Positions 1 to 9,462 of a DNA stretch of 64,000 bases are shown piece by piece. Source of the stretch: Procambarus clarkii (Eukaryota; Arthropoda; Malacostraca; Decapoda; Cambaridae); assembly GCF_040958095.1 (NCBI RefSeq), contig NC_091237.1:11190723-11254722 (forward strand), read 5' to 3'. The notes beneath the pieces are model-generated. The model worked only from the letters and a program-made list of their open reading frames with translations, did not search any database and was not told the DNA's origin. Every line of letters begins with the position of its first letter. Position 1 is the stretch's first letter. Position numbers and translations under genes: made by a program.

Positions 1-19
1 CACTAGCTTTTGTCACCCG

Positions 20-180
20 TCCAACCACTTGGGGTGAACGGTAGAGTGACTGTCTCGCTTCATGCAGGTCGGCGTTCAATCCCCCGGCCGTCCAAGTGGT
101 TGGGCATCATTCTTCCCCCCCCCCCTTTCATTCTTTAATTTAGACAAATTAAAAATACAACCTTTAACTTAGTTTGAGTG
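20..180 (+). mobile_element. tRNA-derived SINE, family B
   Basis: Begins with a tRNA-like head (CCACTTGGGGTGAACGGTAG, then a B-box-like GGCGTTCAATCCCC) and has a stem-forming partner at GTCCAAGTGG. The same head recurs at 5618-5785 (minus), 15345-15535 and 47705-47885, so it is a dispersed family and not a tRNA gene. This copy ends in C-rich and A/T-rich sequence. Confidence 0.7.
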
Positions 181-223
181 GTGATATATTTTGGTAAAAC
201 ACTTTGTAGTAGTGGCATGATAC

Positions 224-292
224 GTGGCCCAGGATAGACCGAAATGTCGTCGTTTCCTGACTTTCTGATGTGTGGTTTGGTCACACATTTTA
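224..292. repeat. Degenerate half of palindromic repeat family F
   Basis: GACCGAAATGTCGTCG followed by a GTGTGGTTTGGTCA-like end is a diverged half copy of the foldback element seen intact at 48112-48276 and 7736-7905. A short tandem of GATTAGCCATGTG-like sequence follows at 300-357. Confidence 0.5.
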
Positions 293-404
293 GGTTTGTG
301 ATTAGCCATGTGATTTAGGCTTTTGATTAGCCATGTGGTTTAGGTTTGTGATTAAGCATCACAACGCCAGTAATGGCTGCCAGGTGAGGCGCCTGCCACA
401 CCTA

Positions 405-660
405 TAAACGGCATCGTCTATAGACCCTTAGTGGACGGGAGACATCTCCCGTCCACGAGGCTCACCATAGTCCGTGCTTCTTGCCCCGCTCCTGTGCCAG
501 GTAAGTTACGGGCTCACCATAGCCGTGCTACTTGGAACTTGTTCCGAGTAGCTTAATCTATAACATAGACCCTTAGTACACATCACCACCAAAGGTCACA
601 TTCACACCAAAACACTACCACTTACGGGCTATTCGTGCCCGTGCCTCCTCTTGCTGGCCT
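405..660 (+). repeat. Dispersed repeat G (CACCATAGCCCGTGCTACTT)
   Basis: Contains two near-copies of GGCTCACCATAGTCCGTGCT followed by GGAACTTGTTCCGAGTAGC, itself an inverted repeat. The same block occurs at 15222-15340, 15915-16000 (minus) and 25205-25285. Probably a short interspersed element; no coding potential. Confidence 0.55.
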
Positions 661-765
661 TAATAATAATACATTATAATAAATTACAATATTACGTAAT
701 AATAATTACAATAAGGTTATCTGTGTGTGTGTGTCTGATCCACTGCCCGCTCCTGGACCCCACAG

Positions 766-1027
766 GTGCAACTGCTCTACAACGACGACTCCCTCGGCCA
801 CGAGGTCAAGTTCGTGCTCAAGCGGCTGGAGATCCTGTACACGGACCCGCCCGGCCTCCGTCGACCCAACGACATCGACACCTTCCTCACCAACTTCTGC
901 ACGTGGCAGCGGCAGGAGAACCCGCCGGAGGACACCCACGCCCTCCACTGGGACCACGCCCTCATCCTGACGGGCCTTGACGTCTACACACTCACCTCCA
1001 GCGGCAAGCTCAACTCTCAGGTCGTGG
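766..1027 (+). CDS. ADAMTS exon 1 of visible set: metalloprotease domain, N-terminal part
   Basis: Acceptor CCCCACAG precedes 766 and donor GTAAGT begins at 1028. Encodes residues 1-87 of the visible protein plus one base. The opening QLLYNDDSLGHEV is the ADAMTS catalytic-domain strand and helix usually found before the active site. FCTWQRQ and WDHALILTGLDVY are the classic segments that precede the zinc helix. It opens at codon phase 0 with GTG (Val) after the acceptor, not an initiator, so the gene must continue upstream of the window. The overhanging G joins GT of the exon at 4589 to make Gly, giving a continuous VVGLAPVAGMC typical of the family. Confidence 0.93.
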
Positions 1028-1073
1028 GTAAGTCCCTTGGGGCTAGGGGAAGGGAAGGAGTAGCGTGTGTGTG

Positions 1074-3110
1074 TACTCACCTATTTTACTCCCCTATTTG
1101 TGCTTGCAGGATAGAGCTCTAGCTCTTGGACCCCGTTTTTCTAGCCGTTGGTTGTCTAATGCAATGACTCTTGACCTATTTCCCTTTCATTCCTGCTGTT
1201 AAAGTTATGAATGGAGTTAGCCTCTACAACCTGCTCCTTTAGGTCATTCCATTCACTCACTAACCTTATGCTAAAATAAAATCTTTCTAACATCTCTATG
1301 ACACATGTGAGTCTCAAGCTTCCATCCGTGCCCCCTTGTTCTGTTGTTATTCATTGTAAACATTTCCCCTGTTTACACCGTGTCAACCCCTGTAAGTATT
1401 TTATACATCTGTATCATGTCCTCTCTCCCTCCTCCTTTCTAACGTCGTCAGGTTTAGTTCCTTCAGTCTGTCTTCGTGCCTCATCCCTCGCAGCTCTGGG
1501 ACGAGTCTCGTTGCAAACTTCTGCACCTTTTCAGAGCTTCCTTATGTGTTTTTTTTTTTAAGATGGGGCTCCAGGATGGGGCGGCATACTCTAAGACTGG
1601 CCTCACATAGGTGGTATACAGTGATCTAAAAGCCTTCTTATTCAAGTTTCTGAAGGATGTTCTGACTTTTGCCAGGGTAGAGTATGCGGCTGACGTTATT
1701 CTATTTATATGAGCCGCTGGAGTTAGGTTTGGTGTTATGTCCACTCCCAGGTCTCTTTCTCTAGTCGTTATAGGGAGGTAGTTTTCCTTCATCGTATATT
1801 GGACTTTGTCTCCTGGCTCCTATCCCCATTTCCATCACCTTACACTTGCTAGTGTTGAACTCTAGCAGCCATTTCTCAGACCTGCTCTGCAACCTGTTCA
1901 AGTCGTTCTGGAGAATCTTGCAATCCTCATCTGTCTCATTAGTTTTGCATCATCTGCAAACATTGACATAAAAGACTCAACTCCTGCAGTCAAGTCATTT
2001 ACATAACTGAGGAATAGTATGGGACCCATACTATTAGCCATACTACCATACCATATAGACCCATAGGAGCCGGTCGGCCGAGCGGACAGCACACTGGACT
2101 TGTGATCCTGTGGTCCTGGGTTCGATCCCAGGCGCCGGCGAGAAACAATGGGCAGAGTTTCTTTCATCCTATGCCCCTGTTACCTAGCAGTAAATAGGTA
2201 CCTGGGTGTTAGCTAGCTGTCACGGGCTGCTTCCTGGGGGTGGAGGCCTGGTCGAGGACCCGGCCGCGGGGACACTAAAAAAAAGCCCCGAAATCATCTC
2301 AAGATATAACCTCAAGATAACCTGACCCAGCACCGATCCTTGAGGCACCCCGCTTGTTACTCTACGCCAGTCCCACTCCTCGCCCCTCACCGTCACTCTC
2401 TGACACCTGTCTGTTAGGTAATTCCTTACCCAAGACAGTGCGTCTCCGTCTACTCCCGCCTGCCTCTCAAGTTTGTATAGTAGCCTTCTGGGTAGTACTG
2501 TATCAAAGGCTTTTTGACAGTCCAGAATTATGCAATCTGCCCATCCTTCTCTGTCTTGCCTTGTTTTCGTTACCTTATCATAAAACTAAGAGGTTTGTCA
2601 GACATGATTTCCCTTCTCTAAAGCCATGTTGTTGTTTACTTACAAATCCAATTCTTTCTTGGGGTGCAACTAGTCTTAACCTTATAATTCTTTTAAGTAC
2701 TTTACTGGGGCTGCTTGTGAGCGACACTGGTCTGTTGTTAAGTGGCTCTTCCCTATATCCTTTCTTGTAGATTGGCACCACATTTGCCTTATTTCAGCAG
2801 CTGGACATTTTCCCCTGTGTAAGTGACTCGTTAAATATTAGTGCTAGAGGTATGCTGAGGACCTGTGCTGCTTCTTTTAACAGCCATGGTGATAGTCTTT
2901 CCCAGTAGCTGTAGTTACATCCAGTGATGCTAGTTGTATTCTTGCTTCCTCTGCGGTTACCTCTATATTTAGTAATTTCTCATCCTCGTCTAGCTCCGGG
3001 AGCTGTTCAGGCTCAGCAGTGAACACTCCAAGGAAGCTGGCATTGAGCTCCTAACAAAGTTATTTATAATTTTCTGTATACTGGCCTCCCCCATTTTCGT
3101 AACCTGATCA
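1074..3110 (-). mobile_element. Degenerate LINE (family alpha) with nested SINE
   Basis: Minus-strand reverse-transcriptase remnants of a Jockey/CR1-type non-LTR element. Read 5' to 3' on the minus strand: an upstream RT block at 2781-2578 (QHGFREGKSCLTNLL), a catalytic-motif block near 2050-1920 (GPILFLSYVNDL and MFADDAKLM) and a C-terminal block at 1790-1560 (RDLGVDITPNL, YTTYVRPVLEYAAPSWSP). Frames shift repeatedly, so it is dead. The 3' end lies only 47 bp beyond the first visible ADAMTS exon donor. A SINE interrupts it at 2066-2322. Confidence 0.85.
2066..2322 (+). mobile_element. tRNA-derived SINE, family A
   Basis: tRNA-like head GGTCGGCCGAGCGGACAGCA (A box) and GGTTCGATCCCAGGCGCC (B box), then a body with GAGAAACAATGGGCAGAGTT and a tail ending CATCTCAAGATA. 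The commonest SINE here (also 16022, 22518, 25470, 28036 and 50071, plus two diverged copies). Inserted within the LINE at 1074-3110. Confidence 0.85.
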
Positions 3111-3147
3111 CTTGGTTATTCACTGTCATTGTCCTTCACACCTATTC

Positions 3148-3232
<85 letters not shown>
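3148..3232. repeat. (GT)n microsatellite at a LINE 3' end
   Basis: About 42 GT units that run directly into the 3' terminus of the minus-strand LINE fragment at 3233 (GTACTCACCTAGTTGTGCTT). Confidence 0.95.
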
Positions 3233-3235
<3 letters not shown>

Positions 3236-3905
3236 CACCTAGTTGTGCTTGCGGGGGATGGGCTTTGGCTCTTTGGTCCGGCCTCTCAACTGTCAATCAA
3301 CTGGTGTACAGGTTCCTGAGCCTACTGGGCTCTATCATATCTACATTTGAAACTGTGTATGGAGTCAGCCTCCACCACATCACTACTTAATGCATTCCAT
3401 TTGTTAACTACTCTGACACTGAAGAAATTCTTTCTAACGTCTCTGTGGCTCATTTGGGTACTAAGTTTCCACCTGTGTCCCCTTGTTCGTGTCCCACCCG
3501 TGCTGAAGAGTTTTCTTTATCCACTCTGTCAATTCCCCTAAGAATTTTGTAGGTGGTTATCATGTCTCCTCTAACTCTTCTGTTTTCCAGGGTTGTGAGG
3601 TTCAGTTCTCTTAACCTTTCCTCGTAGCTCATACCTCTCAGTTCCGGGACGAGTCTGGTGGCATACCTCTGAATCTTCTCTGACTTTGTCTTGTGTTTAA
3701 CTAGGTATGGACTCCAGGCTGGAGCTGCATATTCCAGGAGTGGTCTGACATAAGTGGTATACAGGGTCCTGAACGATTCCTTACACAAGTTTCTAAAGGC
3801 AGTTCTTATATTAGCCACTCTAGCATATGCCGCTGATGATATCCTTTTAATGTGGGTATCGAGGGGACAGGTTCGGTGTGATATCAACCCCCAGATCTTT
3901 CTATT
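3233..3905 (-). mobile_element. 5'-truncated LINE alpha fragment (3' end of ORF2)
   Basis: Minus-strand translation from about 3887 gives HIKRISSAAYARVANIRTAF, YTTYVRPLLEYAAPAWSP and the family-typical LRGMSYEERLRELNL, then the 3' UTR (CTATCATATCTACA, GGGACCAAAGAGCC-like) and a (GT)n tail. Same family as the fragments at 13589-14460, 50618-52788 and 58752-59335. Confidence 0.88.
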
Positions 3906-4012
3906 TGAGAGAAAGGTTAGGTTAGACTGGCTGGCCTGGCCTCTGTGTGTGCGTGTGTGTACTTATCTATTTGTGCCTGCAGGACCGAGCATTGACTCTT
4001 GGATCCCGCCAA

Positions 4013-4013
4013 A

Positions 4014-4068
<55 letters not shown>
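4013..4068. repeat. (GT)n microsatellite flanking a tRNA gene
   Basis: About 27 GT units. A shorter (GT)n run at 4165-4190 lies on the other side of the tRNA gene. A LINE-tail-like segment (GTACTTATCTATTTGTGCCT) precedes it at 3958. Confidence 0.9.
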
Positions 4069-4084
4069 CCTGAAAATATACTTG

Positions 4085-4157
4085 CGACCTTGCCAGGATT
4101 CGAACCTGGAATCTTCTGATCCGTAGTCAGACGCGTTATCCGTTGCGCCACAAGGCC
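4085..4157 (-). tRNA. tRNA-Arg (anticodon ACG)
   Basis: The minus strand folds as a 73-nt tRNA. Acceptor GGCCTTG pairs with CAAGGTC (one G-U at pair 2) with discriminator G. D arm is GGCGCAACGGATAACGC; the anticodon stem GTCTGA/TCAGAA brackets the loop CTACGGA, so the anticodon is ACG. T arm is CCAGGTTCGAATCCTGG. A TTTT run for Pol III termination follows the 3' end (complement of 4075-4078). No intron and no SINE body follow it, unlike the tRNA-like SINE heads elsewhere. It sits in an intron of the ADAMTS gene, antisense, between two (GT)n tracts. A recent pseudogene cannot be excluded. Confidence 0.87.
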
Positions 4158-4588
4158 ATTAAATTGTGTGTGTGTGTGTGTGTGTGTGAGGGTACTAACC
4201 TATCAGTGACTACCGGAGTGAGGTGTTGGTCTCCACGCCCCGCCTACTACCAGCCTTGTTTATATCTGTTGCAATTTATAATTCCCTTGACACTCCAGTT
4301 CTGTGTCGTATTCGCTGTTGTAGTTGTAGACACGAGCATTATTTCTGAACTGTCCTTTCGACTCGTTTTCCTTTACATTTCCAACAATGTTCTCTTGCCT
4401 GTTTTCCCTGTTTATGAAGGCTGGCCTGGTCCATCTTGTGCTGTCTCTTCAGCATCTTATGTGTATATGTGATTCACAACACCAGTAACCTCCTATTATA
4501 TAATTGTCAACATAATGCTAAATCCACCTTGCTTACATGTTTATGGTTCCCGTGGTTCCTTCTCTCTGGTGTTGTGTGAATCGTGGAG

Positions 4589-4694
4589 GTCTGGCGCCGG
4601 TGGCCGGCATGTGCACCCGCTCCAGCTCCTGCACCGTCAACGAGGGCCGCCACTTCGAGTCCGTCTACGTCATGGCTCACGAGATTGGCCACAA
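4589..4694 (+). CDS. ADAMTS exon 2: zinc-binding active site
   Basis: Acceptor ends at 4588 (GTGGAG) and donor GTGAGT starts at 4695. Encodes visible residues 88-122 plus two bases. NEGRHFESVYVMAHEIGH carries the first two zinc histidines and the catalytic Glu (H118, E119, H122). The two overhanging A's join C of the next exon to make Asn, so the joined motif reads HEIGHNLGMRHD (118-129), matching HExxHxxGxxHD with the third His at 128. The acceptor pyrimidine tract is weak, but phase and motif continuity on both sides fix the boundaries. Confidence 0.94.
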
Positions 4695-4732
4695 GTGAGT
4701 AGGACTCGTCAGGCAGTGGGAACACCGGTTGG

Positions 4733-5250
4733 GTGTCTGACTGGAAGCTTAGGAGAGGGTGGTGGGCGTGGGTGTATGGCTGGAACCTTAGGAGAGGGTA
4801 GTGGGCGTGGGTGTATGGCTGGAACCTTAGGAGAGGGTAGTGGGCGTGGGTGTATGGCTGGTAGCTTAGGAGAGGGTGGTGGGCGTGGGTGTATGGCTGG
4901 AACCTTAGGAGAGGGTAGTGGGCGTGGGTGTATGGCTGGAACCTTAGGAGAGGGTAGTGGGCGTGGGTGTATGGCTGGAACCTTAGGAGAGGGTAGTGGG
5001 CGTGGGTGTATGGCTGGAACCTTAGGAGAGGGTAGTGGGCGTGGGTGTATGGCTGGAACCTTAGGAGAGGGTAGTGGGCGTGGGTGTATGGCTGGAACCT
5101 TAGGAGAGGGTGGTGGGCGTGGGTGTATGGCTGGAACCTTAGGAGAGGGTGGTGGGCGTGGGTGTATGGCTGGAACCTTAGGAGAGGGTAGTGGGCGTGG
5201 GTGTATGGCTGGAACCTTAGGAGAGGGTGGTGGGCGTGGGTGTCTGGAAG
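4733..5250 (+). repeat. 39-bp minisatellite in intron 2
   Basis: About 13 copies of a 39-bp G-rich unit (core GGAACCTTAGGAGAGGGTAG) starting roughly 40 bp after the exon 2 donor. Copies differ mainly at AACC/AGCT and TAG/TGG positions. Long ORFs here on both strands are artefacts of a unit length divisible by three. Confidence 0.95.
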
Positions 5251-5617
5251 GTTAGGAGAGCTTGAGAGGGTGGTGGTAAGCGACCGAGAGTTTCTGGCTA
5301 GACTGCTTGGAATAATTGGAGCTTGGAAGTGGACCGGGTAAGATAGAGGGAGGGACGAAGATGCTGGTGGATAGAAGAAAGGAGAGGGAGAGAATAGGGG
5401 GAAGGGAGAAAGAGAGAGGGCGTGGAGGCACCTCACTCTCTAGTACCGGAAGTGTTCGATTCATTCCCAGTGTGTACATATTTTTGCTTGTCCCATTCCG
5501 GAAGGCAGTTAGTGTAATGGACCTCTTATGACTTTATGATGTCAGTTTGTTGTGGGACTGAAGCGGAAGAGTTGTTTTACTAGTCCACAGAAAACGAAGG
5601 TAGGGTTAAGTAATTAT

Positions 5618-5785
5618 CAGGATAAAGCACTAAACCATTACGACTAGCACTTGCAAGGACAAGAATTTAGGAGAGTGACGGAGGAAAGAAATAGTTCCCA
5701 ACTACTTGGACGGTCGGGAATTGAACCCTGACCTGCAAGAAGTGAGACCGTCCCTCTACCGTTCAGCCCAAGTGGCTGGGCATAC
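5618..5785 (-). mobile_element. tRNA-derived SINE, family B
   Basis: Minus-strand copy with the head CCACTTGGGCTGAACGGTAG, GGGTTCAATTCCCGACCGTC B-box region and tail AATGGTTTAGTGCTTTATCC. A short ATT-rich stretch follows. Confidence 0.7.
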
Positions 5786-5837
5786 AGAAAACGTATATCA
5801 ATAATAATTATTATAATGATAACAGTAATAGTAGGAG

Positions 5838-6948
5838 TTGCAGGCATCCATCAGTCTCAGGAGACTAGGGAGTTGCACTCTGGTGTCGGCCTAATAACTA
5901 GCCGTTGCACTCTGGTGTCGGCCTAATAACTGGCCGTTGCACTCTGGTGTCGGCCTAATAACTGGCCGTTGCACTCTGGTGTCGGCCTAATAACTGGCCG
6001 TTGCACTCTGGTGTCGGCCTAATAACTGGCCGTTGCACTCTGGTGTCGGCCTAATAACTAGCCGTTGCACTCTGGTGTCGGCCTAATAACTAGCCGTTGC
6101 ACTCTGGTGTCGGCCTAATAACTGGCCGTTGCACTCTGGTGTCGGCCTAATAACTGGCCGTTGCACTCTGGTGTCGGCCTAATAACTGGCCGTTGCACTC
6201 TGGTGTCGGCCTAATAACTAGCCGTTGCACTCTGGTGTCGGCCTAATAACTAGCCGTTGCACTCTGGTGTCGGCCTAATAACTGGCCGTTGCACTCTGGT
6301 GTCGGCCTAATAACTAGCCGTTGCACTCTGGTGTCGGCCTAATAACTAGCCGTTGCACTCTGGTGTCGGCCTAATAACTGGCCGTTGCACTCTGGTGTCG
6401 GCCTAATAACTAGCCGTTGCACTCTGGTGTCGGCCTAATAACTAGCCGTTGCACTCTGGTGTCGGCCTAATAACTGGCCGTTGCACTCTGGTGTCGGCCT
6501 AATAACTAGCCGTTGCACTCTGGTGTCGGCCTAATAACTAGCCGTTGCACTCTGGTGTCGGCCTAATAACTGGCCGTTGCACTCTGGTGTCGGCCTAATA
6601 ACTGGCCGTTGCACTCTGGTGTCGGCCTAATAACTGGCCGTTGCACTCTGGTGTCGGCCTAATAACTGGCCGTTGCACTCTGGTGTCGGCCTAATAACTG
6701 GCCGTTGCACTCTGGTGTCGGCCTAATAACTGGCCGTTGCACTCTGGTGTCGGCCTAATAACTGGCCGTTGCACTCTGGTGTCGGCCTAATAACTGGCCG
6801 TTGCACTCTGGTGTCGGCCTAATAACTGGCCGTTGCACTCTGGTGTCGGCCTAATAACTGGCCGTTGCACTCTGGTGTCGGCCTAATAACTGGCCGTTGC
6901 ACTCTGGTGTCGGCCTAATAACTGGCCGTTGCACTCTGGTGTCGGTTT
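5838..6948 (+). repeat. 32-bp minisatellite (about 34 copies)
   Basis: Unit GTTGCACTCTGGTGTCGGCC plus TAATAACTGGCC (32 bp). Copies are near-identical apart from an ACTGG/ACTAG variant. The array starts in a segment CATCCATCAGTCTCAGGAGA that also occurs, unexpanded, at 30940-30990, so the array grew from a pre-existing dispersed repeat. Confidence 0.95.
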
Positions 6949-7007
6949 GGTAATAACACCAAATATAAACAAAGACTTATAACAAGACTTTCCCCCGTGA
7001 CCGCCAG

Positions 7008-7142
7008 CCTGGGGATGCGCCACGACGGGCTACAGGCCGGCAACAACTGCGACCCCGGCAGGTACCTCATGTCCCCCACGCTGGGGTCAGGCAAGATCAC
7101 CTGGTCCCCTTGCTCCAGGAGGTACCTCGACCACTTCCTCAG
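7008..7142 (+). CDS. ADAMTS exon 3: third zinc His and Met-turn
   Basis: Acceptor GACCGCCAG ends at 7007; donor GTGAGT at 7143. Encodes N123 (shared) to residue 167 plus two bases. LGMRHDG supplies the third zinc histidine (128), and RYLMSPTLGSGKITWSPCS is the Met-turn region (M144) of ADAMTS enzymes. SRRYLDHFLR closes the catalytic domain. The donor and the last 17 exon bases are the founding unit of the tandem array that follows. Reading past the donor meets TGA immediately (AGG TGA). Confidence 0.95.
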
Positions 7143-7580
7143 GTGAGTCCCTCAGCTCCTCGATCACTTTCTTAGGTGAGTCCCTCAGCTCCTCGACCAC
7201 TTTCTCAGGTGAGTCCCTCAGCTCCTCGACCACTTTCTCAGGTGAGTCCCTCAGCTCCTCGACCACTTCCTCAGGTGAGTCCCTCAGCTCCTCGACCACT
7301 TTCTCAGGTGAGTCCCTCAGCTCCTCGACCACTTTCTCAGGTGAGTCCCTCAGCTCCTCGACCACTTTCTCAGGTGAGTCCCTCAGCTCCTCGACCACTT
7401 TCTCAGGTGAGTCCCTCAGCTCCTCGACCACTTCCTCAGGTGAGTCCCTCAGCTCCTCGACCACTTCCTCAGGTGAGTCCCTCAGCTCCTCGACCACTTC
7501 CTCAGGTGAGTCCCTCAGCTCCTCGACCACTTCCTCAGGTGAGTCCCTCAGCTCCTCGACCACTTCCTCAGGTGAGTCAC
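7126..7580 (+). repeat. 33-bp tandem array duplicating the exon 3 splice donor
   Basis: The last 17 bases of exon 3 plus the donor and 10-16 intron bases are repeated as a 33-bp unit. GTGAGT begins at 7143, 7176, 7209 and then every 33 bp to 7572: 14 copies of CAG|GTGAGT (the second is TAG|). Units differ mostly by TTTCTCAG versus TTCCTCAG. Confidence 0.96.
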
Positions 7581-7587
7581 TAGGCCA

Positions 7588-8062
7588 GGATTCAAGAACC
7601 ATTTACGTATCTATTTACGAACCTGCGTTTCTTTCCTCAGTCGTTGACGGCTTCGTTTGCGATCGTAAACTGGATCGTACTCCAGTTTACGATCTCCGGA
7701 GTACCAGGAGGTTGCAGACGAGGAGTCACAATAACGTGGCTGAAGTATGTTGACCAGACCACACACTAGAAGGTGAAGGGACGACGACGTTTCGGTCCGT
7801 CCTGGACCATTCTCAAGTCGATTGTGTCCAGTTCAGGAGAATGGTCCAGGACGGACCGAAACGTCGTCGTCCCTTCACCTGCTAGTGTGTGGTCTGGTCA
7901 ATACCAGGAGGTTGTTTATAACAACAATAACATTTGACCGGGGAAGTTCCTGTGCTCGTAAACTGTTTAATATATGTAAACAAAGCCGCTGATGATGGAG
8001 AAATGATGTACAGGTTTGTAAAGGACTTGCGTGTCTGCTTGGTGAATCCGGTCCCTGGCGCC
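7588..8062. mobile_element. MITE family E copy split by another repeat
   Basis: Left part (about 7588-7720) with TTCAAGAACCATTTACGTA and TTTCCTCAGTCGTTGACGGC, and right part (7905-8062) with CCAGGAGGTTGTTTATAACA and GTTTAATATATGTAAACAAA, are the two arms of the palindromic MITE seen intact at 17418-17688. They are separated by family F sequence at 7736-7905. Confidence 0.7.
7736..7905. mobile_element. Foldback element family F
   Basis: Inverted arms TGACCAGACCACACACTAGA ... GTGTGTGGTCTGGTCA and GGACGACGACGTTTCGGTCC with its complement, short loop near 7820. A near-perfect palindrome of about 165 bp; no ORF. Lies inside the MITE E copy. Confidence 0.8.
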
Positions 8063-8134
8063 TGCTCCAGCATTTACGGATAAAAGTCATTTCGTACATA
8101 AGACGGAATTATTTTTGGTGTAAAAGACTATCCA

Positions 8135-8630
8135 GCATTTCCTTATCTAACCTGACCTATCCTTATCGAACTTTAACTTACCTAGCCTAACCTTATTTCA
8201 CCCTAGCTAACCTAGCCTAACCTTATTTAACCCTAGCTAACCTGACCTAATCTTATGTGACCTAGCCATATCTAACCTGATCTGACCTTACCTAACCTGA
8301 CCAAACCTTTTCTAACCTAACCTTATCCAACCTAACCATTTCTAACCTGACCTAACGCTGTCTAACCTGAACTAACCCTATCTAACCTGACCTAGCCTTA
8401 TCCAACCATATCTAACCTGACCTAATCTAACCAAAACATATCTAATCAGATATAACCTTATCTAATCTAACCATGTGCAACCTAGCTATACCTAACCATA
8501 TCTAAACTGGCCTAACCATATCTAATCTGACATGGCCTAACCTGACCTCACCATATGTAAGCTGACCTGACATAATCTAATGGCCTAACCTAACCTAGCC
8601 AAATCTAACCCAACCTTACCTAACGGCTTT
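8135..8630. repeat. Degenerate CCTAA-type array
   Basis: About 500 bp of imperfect 5- to 10-bp units such as CTAACCTGACC and CTAACCTTAT. It resembles decayed (CCTAA)n, the complement of the arthropod telomere repeat TTAGG, but no perfect run persists, so a telomeric origin is only an inference. Confidence 0.7.
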
Positions 8631-8684
8631 ATATGCACGGATAACAATTTGAAAAATGAGCTGTGTGTGTGGGGAACGCCCGCG

Positions 8685-8726
8685 CACAGGCGTGCCAACG
8701 GAATGTACTCCGTTGGCACGCCTGTG
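8685..8726. repeat. Perfect 18-bp inverted repeat
   Basis: CACAGGCGTGCCAACGGA (8685-8702), 6-base loop ATGTAC, then its exact complement to 8726. Surrounding sequence 8730-9460 shows no gene; it includes a stretch (9140-9225) similar to 20128-20215. Confidence 0.85.
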
Positions 8727-9462
8727 TGTTTACCATTGTGACGTCATTAGCAAAGTTGGCAAGCATGTTTCTCTCTCTCCTCGTAACGACACTGTCAATA
8801 CTGTATTGAAAGGTAAAAAAGAATCCTATTCATACACCAGTGTCATGCAATTTGCTGAAATAGCCTAATGTGCCTCAGTTTTGCTGACAATGGTGGTGTC
8901 ATTAGTACAGTTACGGCGCCGAGGTTGGTACACCTGTTTGTTAGCGCATTTGACTCGTCAGTCAATCCGTTCTCCTAATAGAACGTTGGTCCGGGGCGCA
9001 TCCGATCCCACGATCGTCGTCGCCCCTAAATCAACACAACAACGTTGTATTTTGACGTATATTCTACATAAGGCCAAAAATTGTCGTACTAGAAAATGAT
9101 AGCGGCTGACGAAACTGACATAATCTCCCATTTTCTGTTTTGGGTTCTCTGGTAGGTTAGGATTAGGATAAGGGTAATTTACTACAACAGTTTCTTGATG
9201 TTAGGAAACCTTTGGAGGACGGGTTGCATCAGAAATATTTATAGAAGTTTGTCTTCGCTTTTGATTTAATTAGGCTGTTGACATGGCTGTCTGTTATGCA
9301 GAAACGGGGTCAGCAGTCGTCAGTTCCTGTTCCCACCTGTGTACATAAAAACAGAAAGGTAACAATGAAACAGAAGAGATATTTAATGAAGTCTCTTTGA
9401 ATTATTGTTAAGGTTCCCCTAAGATTATTTCCGCGTAAATGCAACACATGCTGCCAGCACAC

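Noticed and set aside
2066..2150. tRNA gene in the family A SINE head
   Set aside because: Acceptor stem incomplete, followed by a fixed SINE body and present in many copies; called a SINE instead.
3112..3390. Cys/Val-repeat ORFs
   Set aside because: Translation of (GT)n; not coding.
4507..5436. Long repeat ORFs over the 39-bp array on both strands
   Set aside because: The unit is divisible by three and lacks stops, so ORFs arise automatically; the array lies in an intron after a verified donor.
5838..6948. CRISPR array
   Set aside because: The repeats are directly contiguous with no unique spacers, and the genome is eukaryotic.
7087..7602. 171-codon DSPEEVVEELR repeat ORF on the minus strand
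   Set aside because: Shadow of the 33-bp donor array; no start context, splice or composition evidence of its own.
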